Source: Berkiella sp964594635 (GTDB lineage Bacteria; Pseudomonadota; Gammaproteobacteria; Berkiellales; Berkiellaceae). Taken from it: a DNA stretch of 64,000 nt. The first letter of the stretch is position 1; each line of letters opens with the position of its first letter. Under the pieces are notes generated by a model. The model saw nothing but the letters and a program-made list of their open reading frames with translations. It was not told where the DNA came from and did not search any database. Below, piece after piece: positions 24,959-34,412 of this stretch. The stretch covers positions 83,252 to 147,251 of the forward strand of contig CAZQMV010000007.1 of NCBI GenBank assembly GCA_964594635.1, in the 5' to 3' direction. The position numbers and the translations under genes were made by a program.

Positions 24959-27154
24959 ATGGTTACATTAAGAGATGATTTGCCTAAAGCGGCGGATGGC
25001 AGTATCGATATCCTGAAATGGGCAGAGCGGATCACTTTACATCGCAGCCCAGATGACAAGACATTGCTGCTACAAAGTGCTGAGCTTTCCCTAGAACAAG
25101 GGGGGCATCATTTAACCAGTGTGAATGAATCTTGTTTGCGTCAAGGCTTACTCACCGCTGAAACCTTAATCACGCTAGAGCCGGATATTGCCACTTTACA
25201 AGCAGCGGTTGTCTATTTTGCAGCGCACTATGGCGAGCTGAGTATCGATGATATTAAAGCGGCCCTTGGCGAAGAAGTTGCCACATTAGTTTCTGGTGTG
25301 GTGCAAATTACCACCCACACCCATCAAGCCAAAGGACAAGGTGCTAATAGTAAGCATGATAATTTGCGACGGATGTTATTAGCCGTTGTTGAAGATGTTC
25401 GCGTGGTGCTTATTAAATTGGCTGAACGCATTACCTCGTTACGCGCTGCCGCTTCCCTTGAAAAAGAGGCGCGTCAACAACTGGCGATCGAAACCCGAGA
25501 TATCTATGCACCCTTAGCGAATCGTTTAGGGATTGGCCAAATCAAATGGGAATTAGAAGATTTTGCTTTTCGCTATTTAGAGCCAGATGCTTATAAACAT
25601 ATTGCGAAATTGCTGGATGAAAAACGTTTAGATCGAGAAATTTACGTTAAAAATGTGATTGAGACGATTAAGCAATCCTTAGCGGATGAAGGGATCCATG
25701 CCGAGATCTCGGGGCGCGTTAAACACATCTATAGCATTTGGCGAAAGATGTTGCGAAAAAATCTTGATTTTAAAGATATTTATGACGTGCGTGCGGTGCG
25801 GGTATTAGTGCCTGAGATTCGGGATTGTTATGCAGCGCTAGGGATTGTCCATTCGCTTTGGCAACATGTGCCTAAAGAATTCGACGATTATATTGCGACA
25901 CCCAAAGAAAACAATTATCGCTCATTACATACTGCCGTGATTGGTCCTGAAGGACGAACGCTCGAAATTCAAATCCGTACGATCGATATGCATCAAGAAG
26001 CGGAACTTGGGGTAGCAGCGCATTGGCTATATAAAGAAGGCGGCAAGCTTGATGCTAATTATCAAAAACGTTTGAACTCCTTGCGGCAAATTTTGGATTG
26101 GAGTGATCAAGCCGATAATGGTGATGGCGATGAAGTATTGTTGCAAGAAGTGCTTGAAGAGCGAGTCTATGTCTTTACGCCACAAGGCGATGTCATTGAT
26201 TTACCTTCAGGCTCAACACCATTAGATTTTGCCTATCAAATTCATACCGAGCTTGGTCATCGTTGCCGAGGTGCCAAAGTGAATGGCTCTATCGTGCCAT
26301 TAAATTATCAATTATCTTCCGGTGAACAGATTGAGATCCTATCCATAAAAGAAGGTAATCCTAGCCGCGACTGGTTAAATTCAGGGCTTGGCTATTTGGG
26401 GAGCATGCGTGCTCGTGCCAAAGTTCATAATTGGTTTAAACGCCAGGCGCGTGATCAAAATGTGCATCATGGCAAAGAAATGCTTGAGAAAGAATTCAAG
26501 CGCATGGGTTTAGAGCAAAGCGGAATAGGCAGGTTATTACCCAAATTGGGCGTTAAATCGTTAGAAGATCTCTATGCTTCAATTGGGGGGGGCGATTTAC
26601 GCATTCAGCAAATCGTGAATTTAATTCAACGTGCAGAGCCTGAAGTTGATGATGACGAAATTGTGCCACATGTCAGTAAATCCTTTAGCACACCTTCTGA
26701 AATTACTATCCATGGGGTAGGGAATTTACTGTGCCACTTTGGACGCTGCTGTAAACCGTTGCCAGGGGATCGCATTACGGGGTTCATTACCTTGGGGCGT
26801 GGTGTTACTATCCATCGCCAAGATTGCATTCATATTTTAGAAAAACCCGAAGAAGAGCACCGTTTGATCCAGGTGGAGTGGGGTGAAACCATGCGCACGG
26901 TTTACCCAGTCGATATCAAAATCAGCGCTTATGATAGACAAGGGCTATTGCGAGATATCACTTCTATTTTAAGTAATGAAAAAGTGAATGTGATTGCAGT
27001 GAATACGTTGACCACCAAAAACGATAATATGGCGCGGCTGGTGTTAACGGTTGAGATAGCTGATTTAGGTGGCCTCATGAATATTTTAAATAAAATTATG
27101 CAGTTGCCGAATGTATTAGAGGCCGAAAGGGTGCATGAGGCATTTAAGAAGTAA
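24959..27154 (+). CDS. relA: GTP pyrophosphokinase RelA, (p)ppGpp synthetase I
   Basis: Ribosome-associated alarmone synthetase triggered by uncharged tRNA. Domains over 731 residues: degenerate HD (VVYFAAHYGELS replaces the HD pair needed for hydrolysis), synthetase (KDIYDVRAVRVLV; EFDDYIATPKENNYRSLHTA near 306), TGS (YVFTPQGDVIDLPSGSTPLD), a Cys/His zinc-finger region (CHFGRCCKPLPGDRITG) and a C-terminal ACT domain (AYDRQGLLRDITSILSNEKV). The EFDD (EXDD) form marks RelA rather than a bifunctional SpoT. In Legionella, RelA-made ppGpp feeds the LetA/LetS switch; a LetS-like kinase is encoded nearby. Confidence 0.96.
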   Translation: MVTLRDDLPKAADGSIDILKWAERITLHRSPDDKTLLLQSAELSLEQGGHHLTSVNESCLRQGLLTAETLITLEPDIATLQAAVVYFAAHYGELSIDDIKAALGEEVATLVSGVVQITTHTHQAKGQGANSKHDNLRRMLLAVVEDVRVVLIKLAERITSLRAAASLEKEARQQLAIETRDIYAPLANRLGIGQIKWELEDFAFRYLEPDAYKHIAKLLDEKRLDREIYVKNVIETIKQSLADEGIHAEISGRVKHIYSIWRKMLRKNLDFKDIYDVRAVRVLVPEIRDCYAALGIVHSLWQHVPKEFDDYIATPKENNYRSLHTAVIGPEGRTLEIQIRTIDMHQEAELGVAAHWLYKEGGKLDANYQKRLNSLRQILDWSDQADNGDGDEVLLQEVLEERVYVFTPQGDVIDLPSGSTPLDFAYQIHTELGHRCRGAKVNGSIVPLNYQLSSGEQIEILSIKEGNPSRDWLNSGLGYLGSMRARAKVHNWFKRQARDQNVHHGKEMLEKEFKRMGLEQSGIGRLLPKLGVKSLEDLYASIGGGDLRIQQIVNLIQRAEPEVDDDEIVPHVSKSFSTPSEITIHGVGNLLCHFGRCCKPLPGDRITGFITLGRGVTIHRQDCIHILEKPEEEHRLIQVEWGETMRTVYPVDIKISAYDRQGLLRDITSILSNEKVNVIAVNTLTTKNDNMARLVLTVEIADLGGLMNILNKIMQLPNVLEAERVHEAFKK

Positions 27155-27180
27155 TTATCTACCGTTACAAATGTAAAATT

Positions 27181-27272
27181 GCTAATTCCCCCCTCCCTAA
27201 CCCTCGCCCACGTTGCGGGAGAGGGTGACACAGCGAAGCGAAAGCTTCGTTGTGGCGGGTGGGGGCAGTTTA
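27181..27272. repeat. GC-rich intergenic palindromic repeat
   Basis: The left arm CCCCCCTCCCTAACCCTCGCC pairs imperfectly with the right arm GGCGGGTGGGGGC; internal GCGAAGCGAAAGCTTCG is a short hairpin. It fills the relA-mazG gap and belongs to the common CCCTAACCCTC type of REP-like element. Confidence 0.5.
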
Positions 27273-27304
27273 GGTAGCACGTATTATCATTGTAGGTATC
27301 AATA

Positions 27305-28054
27305 ATGAATCAATTAAACGATTTATTAACCATCATGGAAAAACTCCGCGATCCCGTTGATGGTTGTCCTTGGGATCGCCAGCAAACCTTTGCTACCATT
27401 GTGCCGCATACCATTGAAGAAGCCTATGAAGTAGCCGATGTGATTGAGCGGAATGCTTTAACGGAATTGCCTGGTGAATTAGGCGATCTGTTTTTCCAAA
27501 TTCTGTTTTATTGTCAAATGGCCAAAGAAGAAGGGTTATTTGACATCAATGATGTGTTTCAAAACCTAAAAGAAAAACTGGTTCGCCGTCATCCCCATGT
27601 GTTTAATGGCGAAGAAAAGCGCCCTTGGGATGAGCTTAAACAAGCGGAAAACCCGGATGCGCCGTTATTAGAATCAATAGTTCACAACTTGCCTGCCTTA
27701 TCAACCGCACAAAAACTGCAAAATCGCGCTGCTACGGTGGGGTTTGATTGGCCGAGTTTACAACCCGTTTTGGCTAAGCTCCAAGAAGAAATTGTCGAAT
27801 TCGAAGAAGCTTTTGAGTCAAAAGATCAAAGAGCGATGCAAGAAGAATTAGGCGATATTTTATTTGTGTGTGCTAATTTGGCACGTCATGCGAAATTAGA
27901 TGCAGAACAAACGCTGCGATTAGCCAATCAGAAATTCACGAGGCGCTTTAACGGTGTTGAAGAACAAGTGAAAGCGTCAAGCAAAAAATGGCAGGATTTT
28001 AGCTTAGAAGAGCTGGAAGTTTTTTGGCAACTTGTCAAAAAGCAAGAGAGATAA
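27305..28054 (+). CDS. mazG: Nucleoside triphosphate pyrophosphohydrolase MazG
   Basis: Hydrolyses NTPs to NMP and pyrophosphate; in E. coli it also lowers ppGpp under starvation. Two MazG domains are visible in 249 residues: the first with CPWDRQQTFATIVPHTIEEA and GELGDLFFQILFYCQMA, the second with KLQEEIVEFEEAFESKD and EELGDILFVCANLARHA. The acidic metal-binding pairs (E-E-x-x-E and E-x-x-D) are intact. It follows relA at 150 bases, as in the E. coli relA-mazF-mazG arrangement without the toxin-antitoxin genes. Confidence 0.96.
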   Translation: MNQLNDLLTIMEKLRDPVDGCPWDRQQTFATIVPHTIEEAYEVADVIERNALTELPGELGDLFFQILFYCQMAKEEGLFDINDVFQNLKEKLVRRHPHVFNGEEKRPWDELKQAENPDAPLLESIVHNLPALSTAQKLQNRAATVGFDWPSLQPVLAKLQEEIVEFEEAFESKDQRAMQEELGDILFVCANLARHAKLDAEQTLRLANQKFTRRFNGVEEQVKASSKKWQDFSLEELEVFWQLVKKQER

Positions 28055-28055
28055 A

Positions 28056-28084
28056 GCCCTAGCATAGATGCGCTATGCCAGGGC
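28056..28084 (-). terminator. Hairpin between convergent mazG and the unknown gene
   Basis: GCCCTAGCATAG and CTATGCCAGGGC form a strong 12-bp stem with one mismatch. On the minus strand TTTAT follows the stem, so it best fits termination of the gene at 28097; wait orientation is minus because that gene is read toward lower coordinates. It may also act weakly on mazG. Confidence 0.55.
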
Positions 28085-28096
28085 AAAACAAGTGAC

Positions 28097-29521
28097 TTAT
28101 ATCTTCAACTTACCAAAAGTAACCATCAATTGATCGATCTCTTTATCTTCGGCAGCAGGCTTCCAATATTCATCCGTTTCCTTGGTCTTTTTACCAACCA
28201 ATAAGCCATCTTTGACACCTATTTTAAGATGTCTTTCTAATAATGGAGAAAGGGTTCTTGAATACATTTCCTTTCTTTCGGGAAAAGCAACTGGCGCACC
28301 TTCATCTAGCATCATTCTTCTGGGTGGTGAAGGTGATTTAGGAGCTGATCTATCTTCAAAATCGGTATTCCAGCATTCCGCGCCTGTTGCGGCACGCCAA
28401 ACGGCTGCTAATGGATTTTGATCTTTTTTAGAATAAGGTTTGATCCCTAATCTCTCAAATTCACGGCGGCGTTCATCATCCAGTTCATGAAGTTGCTTGG
28501 CGACAGGAGCAGCTATTTGCTTTGCACGCGTACTTTTATCTCTTGCTACGGCTTTAGCATCCAGCTGTGCTCTTCTAAAAGGCAACCCTGAAATGAGTCG
28601 AATACGCTCTTCTCTTGTTGCTTTCGTTTCGTCTTCAATATAGGGACGATTTGCAACTCTTTCTGTCCATTCTTCTGTAGTGAGGTCTTTTGGGATAATC
28701 TTACTCCATTCTGCTACCCGCGCTTGGATCCCAGTATTTTTTCCACCTTTTTTTTCAACATCGGCTAAACGAGTTGTTTTACCATCAGCAATGGGTTTGT
28801 AGAGTGCCAGACCCGCATCAATATCCGCTTGGGTTAATTTGTCATCTGGTTTGCCAAATTGCAGTTCTTGAATAATGAACGGTAATACATTCTGCGCATG
28901 GTTTACAAAAGTCAAAAAGGCATCACGATGTTCCATGGCAATATCGGTTGGCTTTTCGGCAAGGGCTTTTGCTTCAGCAAGCTCTTTTGTAAGTCCTTCA
29001 AGAGCGGCTTTAGCGATAGCAACATGATCGATTGAAGGTTTTGCAGGTGAACTACTGGCTGCAGGAGCAGGCGCTGCGGCTGCTTCTTTTTCAGCTCTTG
29101 CGACGTCTAGAGTTGCTTGTTCAATTCTTATTGTTAAATTAGCAGCGAGATCTCTCGCTTTGGCTTGGATCTCAAATTGTGCTTTAAGTGACAATAAAGC
29201 AGTTTTTGCGATTTCAGGGGTGATTTTAGGTTCAACAATTTTATTGCGAACGACATCCATAAAATGCTCATAGAGCGCTTTCTTTTGCGCAAAACGGTAA
29301 TCTAAAGATCCTGCTTCAATCAAATCGCTAGCTTGTTTGGTTGCTCTTGCCTGCAGGCGTTCGTCTTTACTTTCAGGGCTTCCTTCAATTTGTTCCCTTA
29401 ATGCTTGTACATGGTTTAATCGATTATCGACATTCGGCTTGGTTAACAGTTGCTTGGCGACATGACTGCGAAGAAAATCTATCGTTTCCTTTATTGTGCG
29501 TTCAGGACCTGGTTTACTCAT
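28097..29521 (-). CDS. Unknown large charged helical protein; possible effector
   Basis: 474 residues from the ATG at 29521, which has AAGGAG 6 bases before it; an earlier in-frame ATG (29581) lacks one. I recognise no family. The N-terminal half is long helix with coiled-coil character, interrupted by an Ala/Pro/Ser stretch (EAAAAPAPAASSSPAKPS); the C-terminal half contains RRMMLDEGAPVAFPERKEMY, preceded by SPPP. No membrane segment or signal peptide. It is monocistronic. Composition and lack of homology are effector-like, but no eukaryotic domain is visible. Confidence 0.6.
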   Translation of the reverse strand: MSKPGPERTIKETIDFLRSHVAKQLLTKPNVDNRLNHVQALREQIEGSPESKDERLQARATKQASDLIEAGSLDYRFAQKKALYEHFMDVVRNKIVEPKITPEIAKTALLSLKAQFEIQAKARDLAANLTIRIEQATLDVARAEKEAAAAPAPAASSSPAKPSIDHVAIAKAALEGLTKELAEAKALAEKPTDIAMEHRDAFLTFVNHAQNVLPFIIQELQFGKPDDKLTQADIDAGLALYKPIADGKTTRLADVEKKGGKNTGIQARVAEWSKIIPKDLTTEEWTERVANRPYIEDETKATREERIRLISGLPFRRAQLDAKAVARDKSTRAKQIAAPVAKQLHELDDERRREFERLGIKPYSKKDQNPLAAVWRAATGAECWNTDFEDRSAPKSPSPPRRMMLDEGAPVAFPERKEMYSRTLSPLLERHLKIGVKDGLLVGKKTKETDEYWKPAAEDKEIDQLMVTFGKLKI

Positions 29522-29600
29522 GTCAATCTCCTTAGAGTGGTATTTTGTCATGTGAACTATCACCAAACTATCACGCTTCAAAGTGCTAAGGGAAGACTTA

Positions 29601-29640
29601 GAAAAAGGAAAGGCGACATACTAAAATAATATGTCGCCTT
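29601..29640 (-). terminator. Rho-independent-like terminator after the LOG gene
   Basis: AAGGCGACAT (29610-29619) and ATGTCGCCTT (29631-29640) form a perfect 10-bp stem with an AT loop; on the minus strand TTCCTTTTTC follows. It ends the LOG-family gene, whose stop is at 29657. Confidence 0.75.
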
Positions 29641-29656
29641 GCAGCATGAAAAAGAA

Positions 29657-30373
29657 TTATAGGTTAGACATTAACTCGCGTTCTTTCGGTGAAGGCTCAG
29701 GTGATCTTTCACGCTCACGATAGAACGATTCAACCGCTTCAACAATTTGTTCTGGTGTATCAGCGACTTGATAGAGTTCAAGATCTTCTTCTCGAATGGT
29801 ACCTTCAGCAACCATTTGGCTTTTAAACCATTTAAGGAGATCACGCCAGTAGGATTCAACGGCGAGTACAACAGGAATTTTGCGAGTTTTACCTGTTTGT
29901 ACGAGCGTTAGAATTTCAACTAATTCATCTAATGTACCAAAGCCACCTGGCATGACTACATAGGCAGAAGCATATTTTACAAACATGACTTTACGGGTAA
30001 AGAAGTGACGAAAACGGATAGAAATATCTTGAAAATCATTTGCATTTTCTTCATTTGGCAACACAATATTTAAACCGACACTTAACGAAGGGCCTTCTTT
30101 AGCCCCTTTGTTAGCTGCTTCCATTAAACCTGGTCCACCACCTGAAACTACGGAATAACCCGCTTCAGATAACGCCTTAGCAGTTTTGCATGTTAAGTCG
30201 TACCAACGATGTCCTGGCCCTAAACGCGCTGAACCGAAGATACTGACAGAAGGAGGAATGTGTACTAAGCGTTCATAGCCTTCAACAAATTCAGCCATGA
30301 CTTGAAAAATTTTCCAAGATTCGCGTGCCATGAGAGAGTCGTTAATCGTTTTGATCTGCTTTTGTTTGCTCAT
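29657..30373 (-). CDS. LOG-family Rossmann-fold protein (TIGR00730)
   Basis: 238 residues of the LOG family, whose tested members hydrolyse nucleoside 5'-monophosphates to free base and ribose 5-phosphate. The signatures are both present: SIFGSARLGPGHRWYD near the start with SGGGPGLMEAANKGA, and the active-site PGGFGTLDELVEILTLVQTG. The Glu of the GGFGTLDE motif is intact. The C-terminal tail is charged (RERERSPEPSPKERE). Whether its substrate is an AMP-type nucleotide cannot be seen. Single gene, divergent from ppc. Confidence 0.9.
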   Translation of the reverse strand: MSKQKQIKTINDSLMARESWKIFQVMAEFVEGYERLVHIPPSVSIFGSARLGPGHRWYDLTCKTAKALSEAGYSVVSGGGPGLMEAANKGAKEGPSLSVGLNIVLPNEENANDFQDISIRFRHFFTRKVMFVKYASAYVVMPGGFGTLDELVEILTLVQTGKTRKIPVVLAVESYWRDLLKWFKSQMVAEGTIREEDLELYQVADTPEQIVEAVESFYRERERSPEPSPKERELMSNL

Positions 30374-30439
30374 GGAAGCCTCGTATTATTTTAATATTAC
30401 ATTTTAAATATACCACACCCTGTTAGACTTGCCAGTTTC

Positions 30440-30563
30440 GCTCTTCACATATTGCGTTTATGCGTTGTTGCCTTCGGGGTCTCACAATCCTCATGTACTA
30501 AAAGTACACTCCGGGTTGTTCGCCCCTTGGCGCCTAGCCTAAACACAATCTGCTTTGAGCTAA
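30440..30563. repeat. Dispersed ~125 bp palindromic element, copy B
   Basis: Begins GCTCTTCACAT, contains GTTGTTGCCTTCGG, the hairpin TGTACTaaaAGTACA, TTGGCGCCTAGCCTAAA, and ends CTGCTTTGAGC. It fills the gap between the LOG gene and ppc. Its last bases form the likely -35 box of ppc. Confidence 0.8.
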
Positions 30564-30584
30564 AATTTATCCATATATTATAAT
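30555..30584 (+). promoter_or_regulatory. Candidate promoter of ppc
   Basis: TTGAGC (30555-30560) and TATAAT (30579-30584) are separated by 18 bases. The -35 lies in the right end of repeat copy B. The leader would be about 20 bases, and the ATG at 30613 has only a weak ribosome site. Confidence 0.5.
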
Positions 30585-30612
30585 AAAGATATGTATCTTT
30601 ATGAGATAACCC

Positions 30613-33252
30613 ATGGACGAACTTGATCCCAATGCACCGCTGCGTCAAGACGTACGACTACTGGGTGAATTATTAGGTAAAACCCTTCAAGAACAAGAAG
30701 GGTTTGCGCTTTTTGAAAAAGTCGAAAATATTCGGCGGTTATCCAAAGAAGCCTACGAGGGCGATGATCATGCCATGCTTGCTTTGAATGAATTATTGGC
30801 AGCATTGGCACCTGATGAAATGCTGGGTGTTGTGCGATCGTTTAGCCACTTTTTAAATTTGGCCAATATTGCCGAAAATGTGCATCGTATTCGACGTACT
30901 AAGTGGTATCAGCAACATGCACAATCGTCTATTCAGCCAGGTTCACTGGAAGCCATTTTTTTAACTTTTGATCGTTACAAAATTTCCAAACAAGAAATGC
31001 AAGCCAAAATAGCGGCACTCAATATTGATCTCGTCTTAACGGCGCATCCCACCGAAGTGATGCGTCGTACGATTATGCAAAAATTTGATAAAATCGCTAA
31101 CTTGATTAATCAACCTGAACGTGATGAACAAATCCTCGAAGAGATCTATCGCGAATTAACAGCCATTTGGCAAACCGATGAAATCAGAAGACGCAGACCA
31201 ACGCCACTGGATGAAGCCAAATGGGGATTCGCCGTCATTGAAAATAGCTTGTGGTTTGCATTGCCAGAATTTTTAAGAGATCTCGACGAACATCTGACGA
31301 AAGCGACAGGTGAGCGCTTACCCTTAAATGCCACGCCAGTGCGTTTTAGTTCTTGGATGGGAGGAGATAGAGATGGTAATCCGAATGTGACAGCACCGAT
31401 AACCGAGCAAATTTGCTTGATGGCTCGTTGGATGGCAGCAGATCTCTATGAGAAAGAGGTGAATAATTTAAGCGCAGCCTTATCCATGCAAATGTGTAAT
31501 GAAACCTTGCATACGGCAGTTGGTGGTGAAAACGAACCATATCGGGCTTATTTGCGACCTTTAAAGCGAAAGTTAGCACAAACGAAACATTTTATTGAAG
31601 AGTCTTTAGCTAATCGTCCCGCCGTGGCAGATAATATTTTACTCGATAAAGCAGAATTGCAGGAACCCTTATTAACTTGTTATCACTCTTTGATCGAGTG
31701 CCATGGTAAAGTCATTGCTGATGGTGATTTATTGGATCTGATTCGACGCGTGAATGCATTTGGCATTACTTTGCTACCCCTGGATATTCGGGAAAATGCC
31801 GCAAAACATATCCAACTGTTAAGCGAAGTCACAGAACAGCTAGGATTAGGCATTTATGGCGATTGGCCGGAAGAACAACGCCAGCATTTTTTAACTGACT
31901 GTTTGCAAAAAAATGCGCCATTGATCACGCAATCGATTTCTTTTACCGATCCAACAAAAGCGGTATGGGACACTTTTAAAATGATTGCTCGGCAACTGCC
32001 GATGTCATTAGGCGCTTATGTGATCTCGATGGTACACAACCCCAGTGATATATTGGCCGTTTGTTTATTACAAAAAGAAGCGAATGTTAAGCAACCGTTG
32101 CATGTCGTTCCTTTATTTGAAACGCAAACTGCCTTGTTGAATGCCGCGAAATGTTTGCACACTTTGCTTGACAATGCTTGGTATAAAAAATCCATTCAGG
32201 GTAAACAAGAAATCATGATTGGTTACTCTGATTCTGGTAAAGATGCGGGGATCATTGCGGCAGGTTGGGCGCAGTATCGCGCTATGGAGCAGCTGGTTGG
32301 TGTCGCAAAAGCTTTTGACATCAAATTAACCTTATTTCATGGCCGTGGAGGCTCTATTGGTCGTGGCGGTGCGCCAGCGCACACTGCGATTTTGTCGTTG
32401 CCCAAGGGGGCAGTGAATGGCAGTTTACGGGTGACTGAGCAAGGCGAAGTGATCCGCAACAAATATGGTTTAGCGAAACGCGCAAGACGTTCATTAGAAA
32501 TTTATACAACAGCAACCTTAGAAGCGATGTTAAGCTCATCAATTGAACCTAAAGCCGAATGGCGAGAAGTCATGGATCTGTTGAGTGAAACAACATTCAA
32601 AGCGTATAGTCAGGTGGTAAAAGAAGATAAACAATTTGTTTCTTATTTTGAAGCGGTGACACCATTACAAGAAATTGGCTCATTAATGATGGGTTCAAGA
32701 CCTGCCAGACGTAATGTGGGAGCGCATGATATTGAAAACTTGCGTGCCATCCCGTGGGTGTTTGCTTGGACACAAAATCGATTTTTATTGCCGGCTTGGC
32801 TAGGAGCAGGAGAAGGCTTACAAGAAGCGCTGAAACAAAATAAACGTAGTGAATTGCAAGAGATGGTGGCTAAGTGGCCATTTTTTGGCACCTTGCTTAG
32901 CATGATTGAGATGGTGCTTGTAAAAACCTCTCTGTCGATTGCGACTTTGTATGAACAACGTTTAGCACCAGATAAAAGTGCAATGGGCGATTTATTGCGT
33001 GCTAAATATGGCTTAACTGTGGCCGAGATCAAAGAAGTATTAACGATTGATACACTTCTTAATACCAATCCTATTTTACTACGCACCATTATGTTACGAT
33101 CGCCTTATTTATATCCTCTGCATGCACTACAGGCGGAATTGCTATTTCGTGTGCGCAACCAAAATGTCACACTGCAGGATGCAGATGTGTTGAGAGACGC
33201 GTTGATGGTGAGTATTTCTGGGATTGCAGCCGGAATGCAGAATACGGGTTAA
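30613..33252 (+). CDS. ppc: Phosphoenolpyruvate carboxylase
   Basis: Adds bicarbonate to phosphoenolpyruvate to make oxaloacetate, refilling the TCA cycle. All active-site segments are present over 879 residues: VLTAHPTEVMRRT (His near 145), the WMGGDRDGNPNVT loop, GYSDSGKDAGIIAAGW and FHGRGGSIGRGGAPAH (near 577), SRPARR, and the C-terminal GIAAGMQNTG whose end is at the active site. Full length, as in E. coli. It is a single gene with a probable promoter just upstream. Confidence 0.97.
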   Translation: MDELDPNAPLRQDVRLLGELLGKTLQEQEGFALFEKVENIRRLSKEAYEGDDHAMLALNELLAALAPDEMLGVVRSFSHFLNLANIAENVHRIRRTKWYQQHAQSSIQPGSLEAIFLTFDRYKISKQEMQAKIAALNIDLVLTAHPTEVMRRTIMQKFDKIANLINQPERDEQILEEIYRELTAIWQTDEIRRRRPTPLDEAKWGFAVIENSLWFALPEFLRDLDEHLTKATGERLPLNATPVRFSSWMGGDRDGNPNVTAPITEQICLMARWMAADLYEKEVNNLSAALSMQMCNETLHTAVGGENEPYRAYLRPLKRKLAQTKHFIEESLANRPAVADNILLDKAELQEPLLTCYHSLIECHGKVIADGDLLDLIRRVNAFGITLLPLDIRENAAKHIQLLSEVTEQLGLGIYGDWPEEQRQHFLTDCLQKNAPLITQSISFTDPTKAVWDTFKMIARQLPMSLGAYVISMVHNPSDILAVCLLQKEANVKQPLHVVPLFETQTALLNAAKCLHTLLDNAWYKKSIQGKQEIMIGYSDSGKDAGIIAAGWAQYRAMEQLVGVAKAFDIKLTLFHGRGGSIGRGGAPAHTAILSLPKGAVNGSLRVTEQGEVIRNKYGLAKRARRSLEIYTTATLEAMLSSSIEPKAEWREVMDLLSETTFKAYSQVVKEDKQFVSYFEAVTPLQEIGSLMMGSRPARRNVGAHDIENLRAIPWVFAWTQNRFLLPAWLGAGEGLQEALKQNKRSELQEMVAKWPFFGTLLSMIEMVLVKTSLSIATLYEQRLAPDKSAMGDLLRAKYGLTVAEIKEVLTIDTLLNTNPILLRTIMLRSPYLYPLHALQAELLFRVRNQNVTLQDADVLRDALMVSISGIAAGMQNTG

Positions 33253-33603
33253 AAAATGGATATTTTGTCTCCATCCATTGTTGCAGCAAGTTCTGCGCTG
33301 CTCATTCCCCACGCTGCGATTTATTCGCCTTCGGCGTATAAATCTTACGCGGGGCTAGAATCCTACGCCCCTACGGGGCTGTTGATTTATACCATTATCA
33401 AATTAGTTTTTTGTCAAACAAATAATCTATAATTCATTGATTGAGAGTAGGCCGGATCGTAAACTCTGGTTATACTCGTCGCATTTGCCCGCCTACGCTG
33501 TTACTTGGCGTGGCTGTGCCGCCTAAGCTGCCTGCAGTTCACGTTAGATAAGGCTTAAGCTTCGGCGTGGTTATATACATTAAGTCTTAAAAGGAACCAC
33601 ATC
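33253..33603. other. 351-base spacer between ppc and adk
   Basis: No gene is visible. The left half has GC-rich hairpins (CGCCTTCGGCG; GCCCCTACGGGGC near 33370), which may end ppc transcription. A TATAAT at 33428-33433 could be a -10 for adk, without a convincing -35. The right half (33480-33570) is a GC-rich stretch with short inverted repeats resembling another intergenic repeat. The adk ribosome site (AAAAGGA) is at 33588-33594. Confidence 0.45.
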
Positions 33604-34257
33604 ATGCGGTTGATACTGCTTGGACCTCCGGGATCTGGGAAGGGAACACAGGCCCAATACATTATGGAACGCTATGAGATACCGCAAATTTCCACAGGAG
33701 ATATGCTGAGAAAGACCGTAGCTGACAAATCGCCTTTAGGACTGCAAATCAAATCAATTATGGATTCAGGGCACTTGGTGTCCGATGATATTATTATTAA
33801 ATTAGTGCAAGAACGGATCAAAGATCCAGATTGTAGCAAAGGTTTCTTACTCGATGGTTTTCCACGGACCATTAAACAAGCCCAGTCTCTAACTGCATCG
33901 GGTCTTAAGATCGATACAGTAATTGAACTTGAAATTTCAGACGACGAAATTGTGCGCCGTTTGTCGGGGCGTCGTGTCCACCCTGGCTCGGGCCGTGTGT
34001 ACCATCTTGAGTTTCAACCGCCTATTCATGCCAATGTCGATGATAAAACCGGTGAGCCGCTAGTACAACGCGAAGATGATAAAGAAGAAACAGTGAGGAA
34101 ACGCTTATTGATTTATCATGCGCAAACGAAGCAGGTTTCTACTTATTATATGAGCCTAGCCTTATCAGGGAGCGAAAATGCTCCAGAATATGTCAAGGTC
34201 AATGCAGAGCAGTCTTCGTTGATCATCTGCGAAGAAATTTTCCGTTACCTATCTTAA
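33604..34257 (+). CDS. adk: Adenylate kinase
   Basis: Interconverts ATP + AMP and 2 ADP. P-loop at the N-terminus (LLGPPGSGKGTQAQYI), NMP-binding region (PQISTGDMLRKTV), DGFPRTIKQAQ, and a LID of the long type without zinc cysteines (GRRVHPGSGRVYHLEFQPP), closing with a conserved Arg region (RKRLLIYHAQT). 217 residues, full length. A strong terminator follows immediately. Confidence 0.97.
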   Translation: MRLILLGPPGSGKGTQAQYIMERYEIPQISTGDMLRKTVADKSPLGLQIKSIMDSGHLVSDDIIIKLVQERIKDPDCSKGFLLDGFPRTIKQAQSLTASGLKIDTVIELEISDDEIVRRLSGRRVHPGSGRVYHLEFQPPIHANVDDKTGEPLVQREDDKEETVRKRLLIYHAQTKQVSTYYMSLALSGSENAPEYVKVNAEQSSLIICEEIFRYLS

Positions 34258-34266
34258 TTTCGCGAT

Positions 34267-34292
34267 ATGAGGGGCAAAATGCCCCTCATTTT
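34267..34292 (+). terminator. Rho-independent terminator of adk
   Basis: ATGAGGGGCA and TGCCCCTCAT form a perfect 10-bp stem with a 3-base loop, followed by TTTTC. Confidence 0.85.
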
Positions 34293-34412
34293 CTTCACTA
34301 AATCCCCTTCAAGTATGATCAGTAAAAATGTATAAATATATGGAATTCACCTAACATTGTGCTATGTTAATTATGTGCACCTTTTTGCAGGACTGTTAAT
34401 GGGAGATAAAAC

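Noticed and set aside
32643..33089. 148-codon minus-strand frame in ppc
   Set aside because: Antisense to conserved PEP carboxylase sequence.
33480..33570. tRNA or small RNA before adk
   Set aside because: GC-rich with short inverted repeats, but no cloverleaf or CCA end can be drawn.
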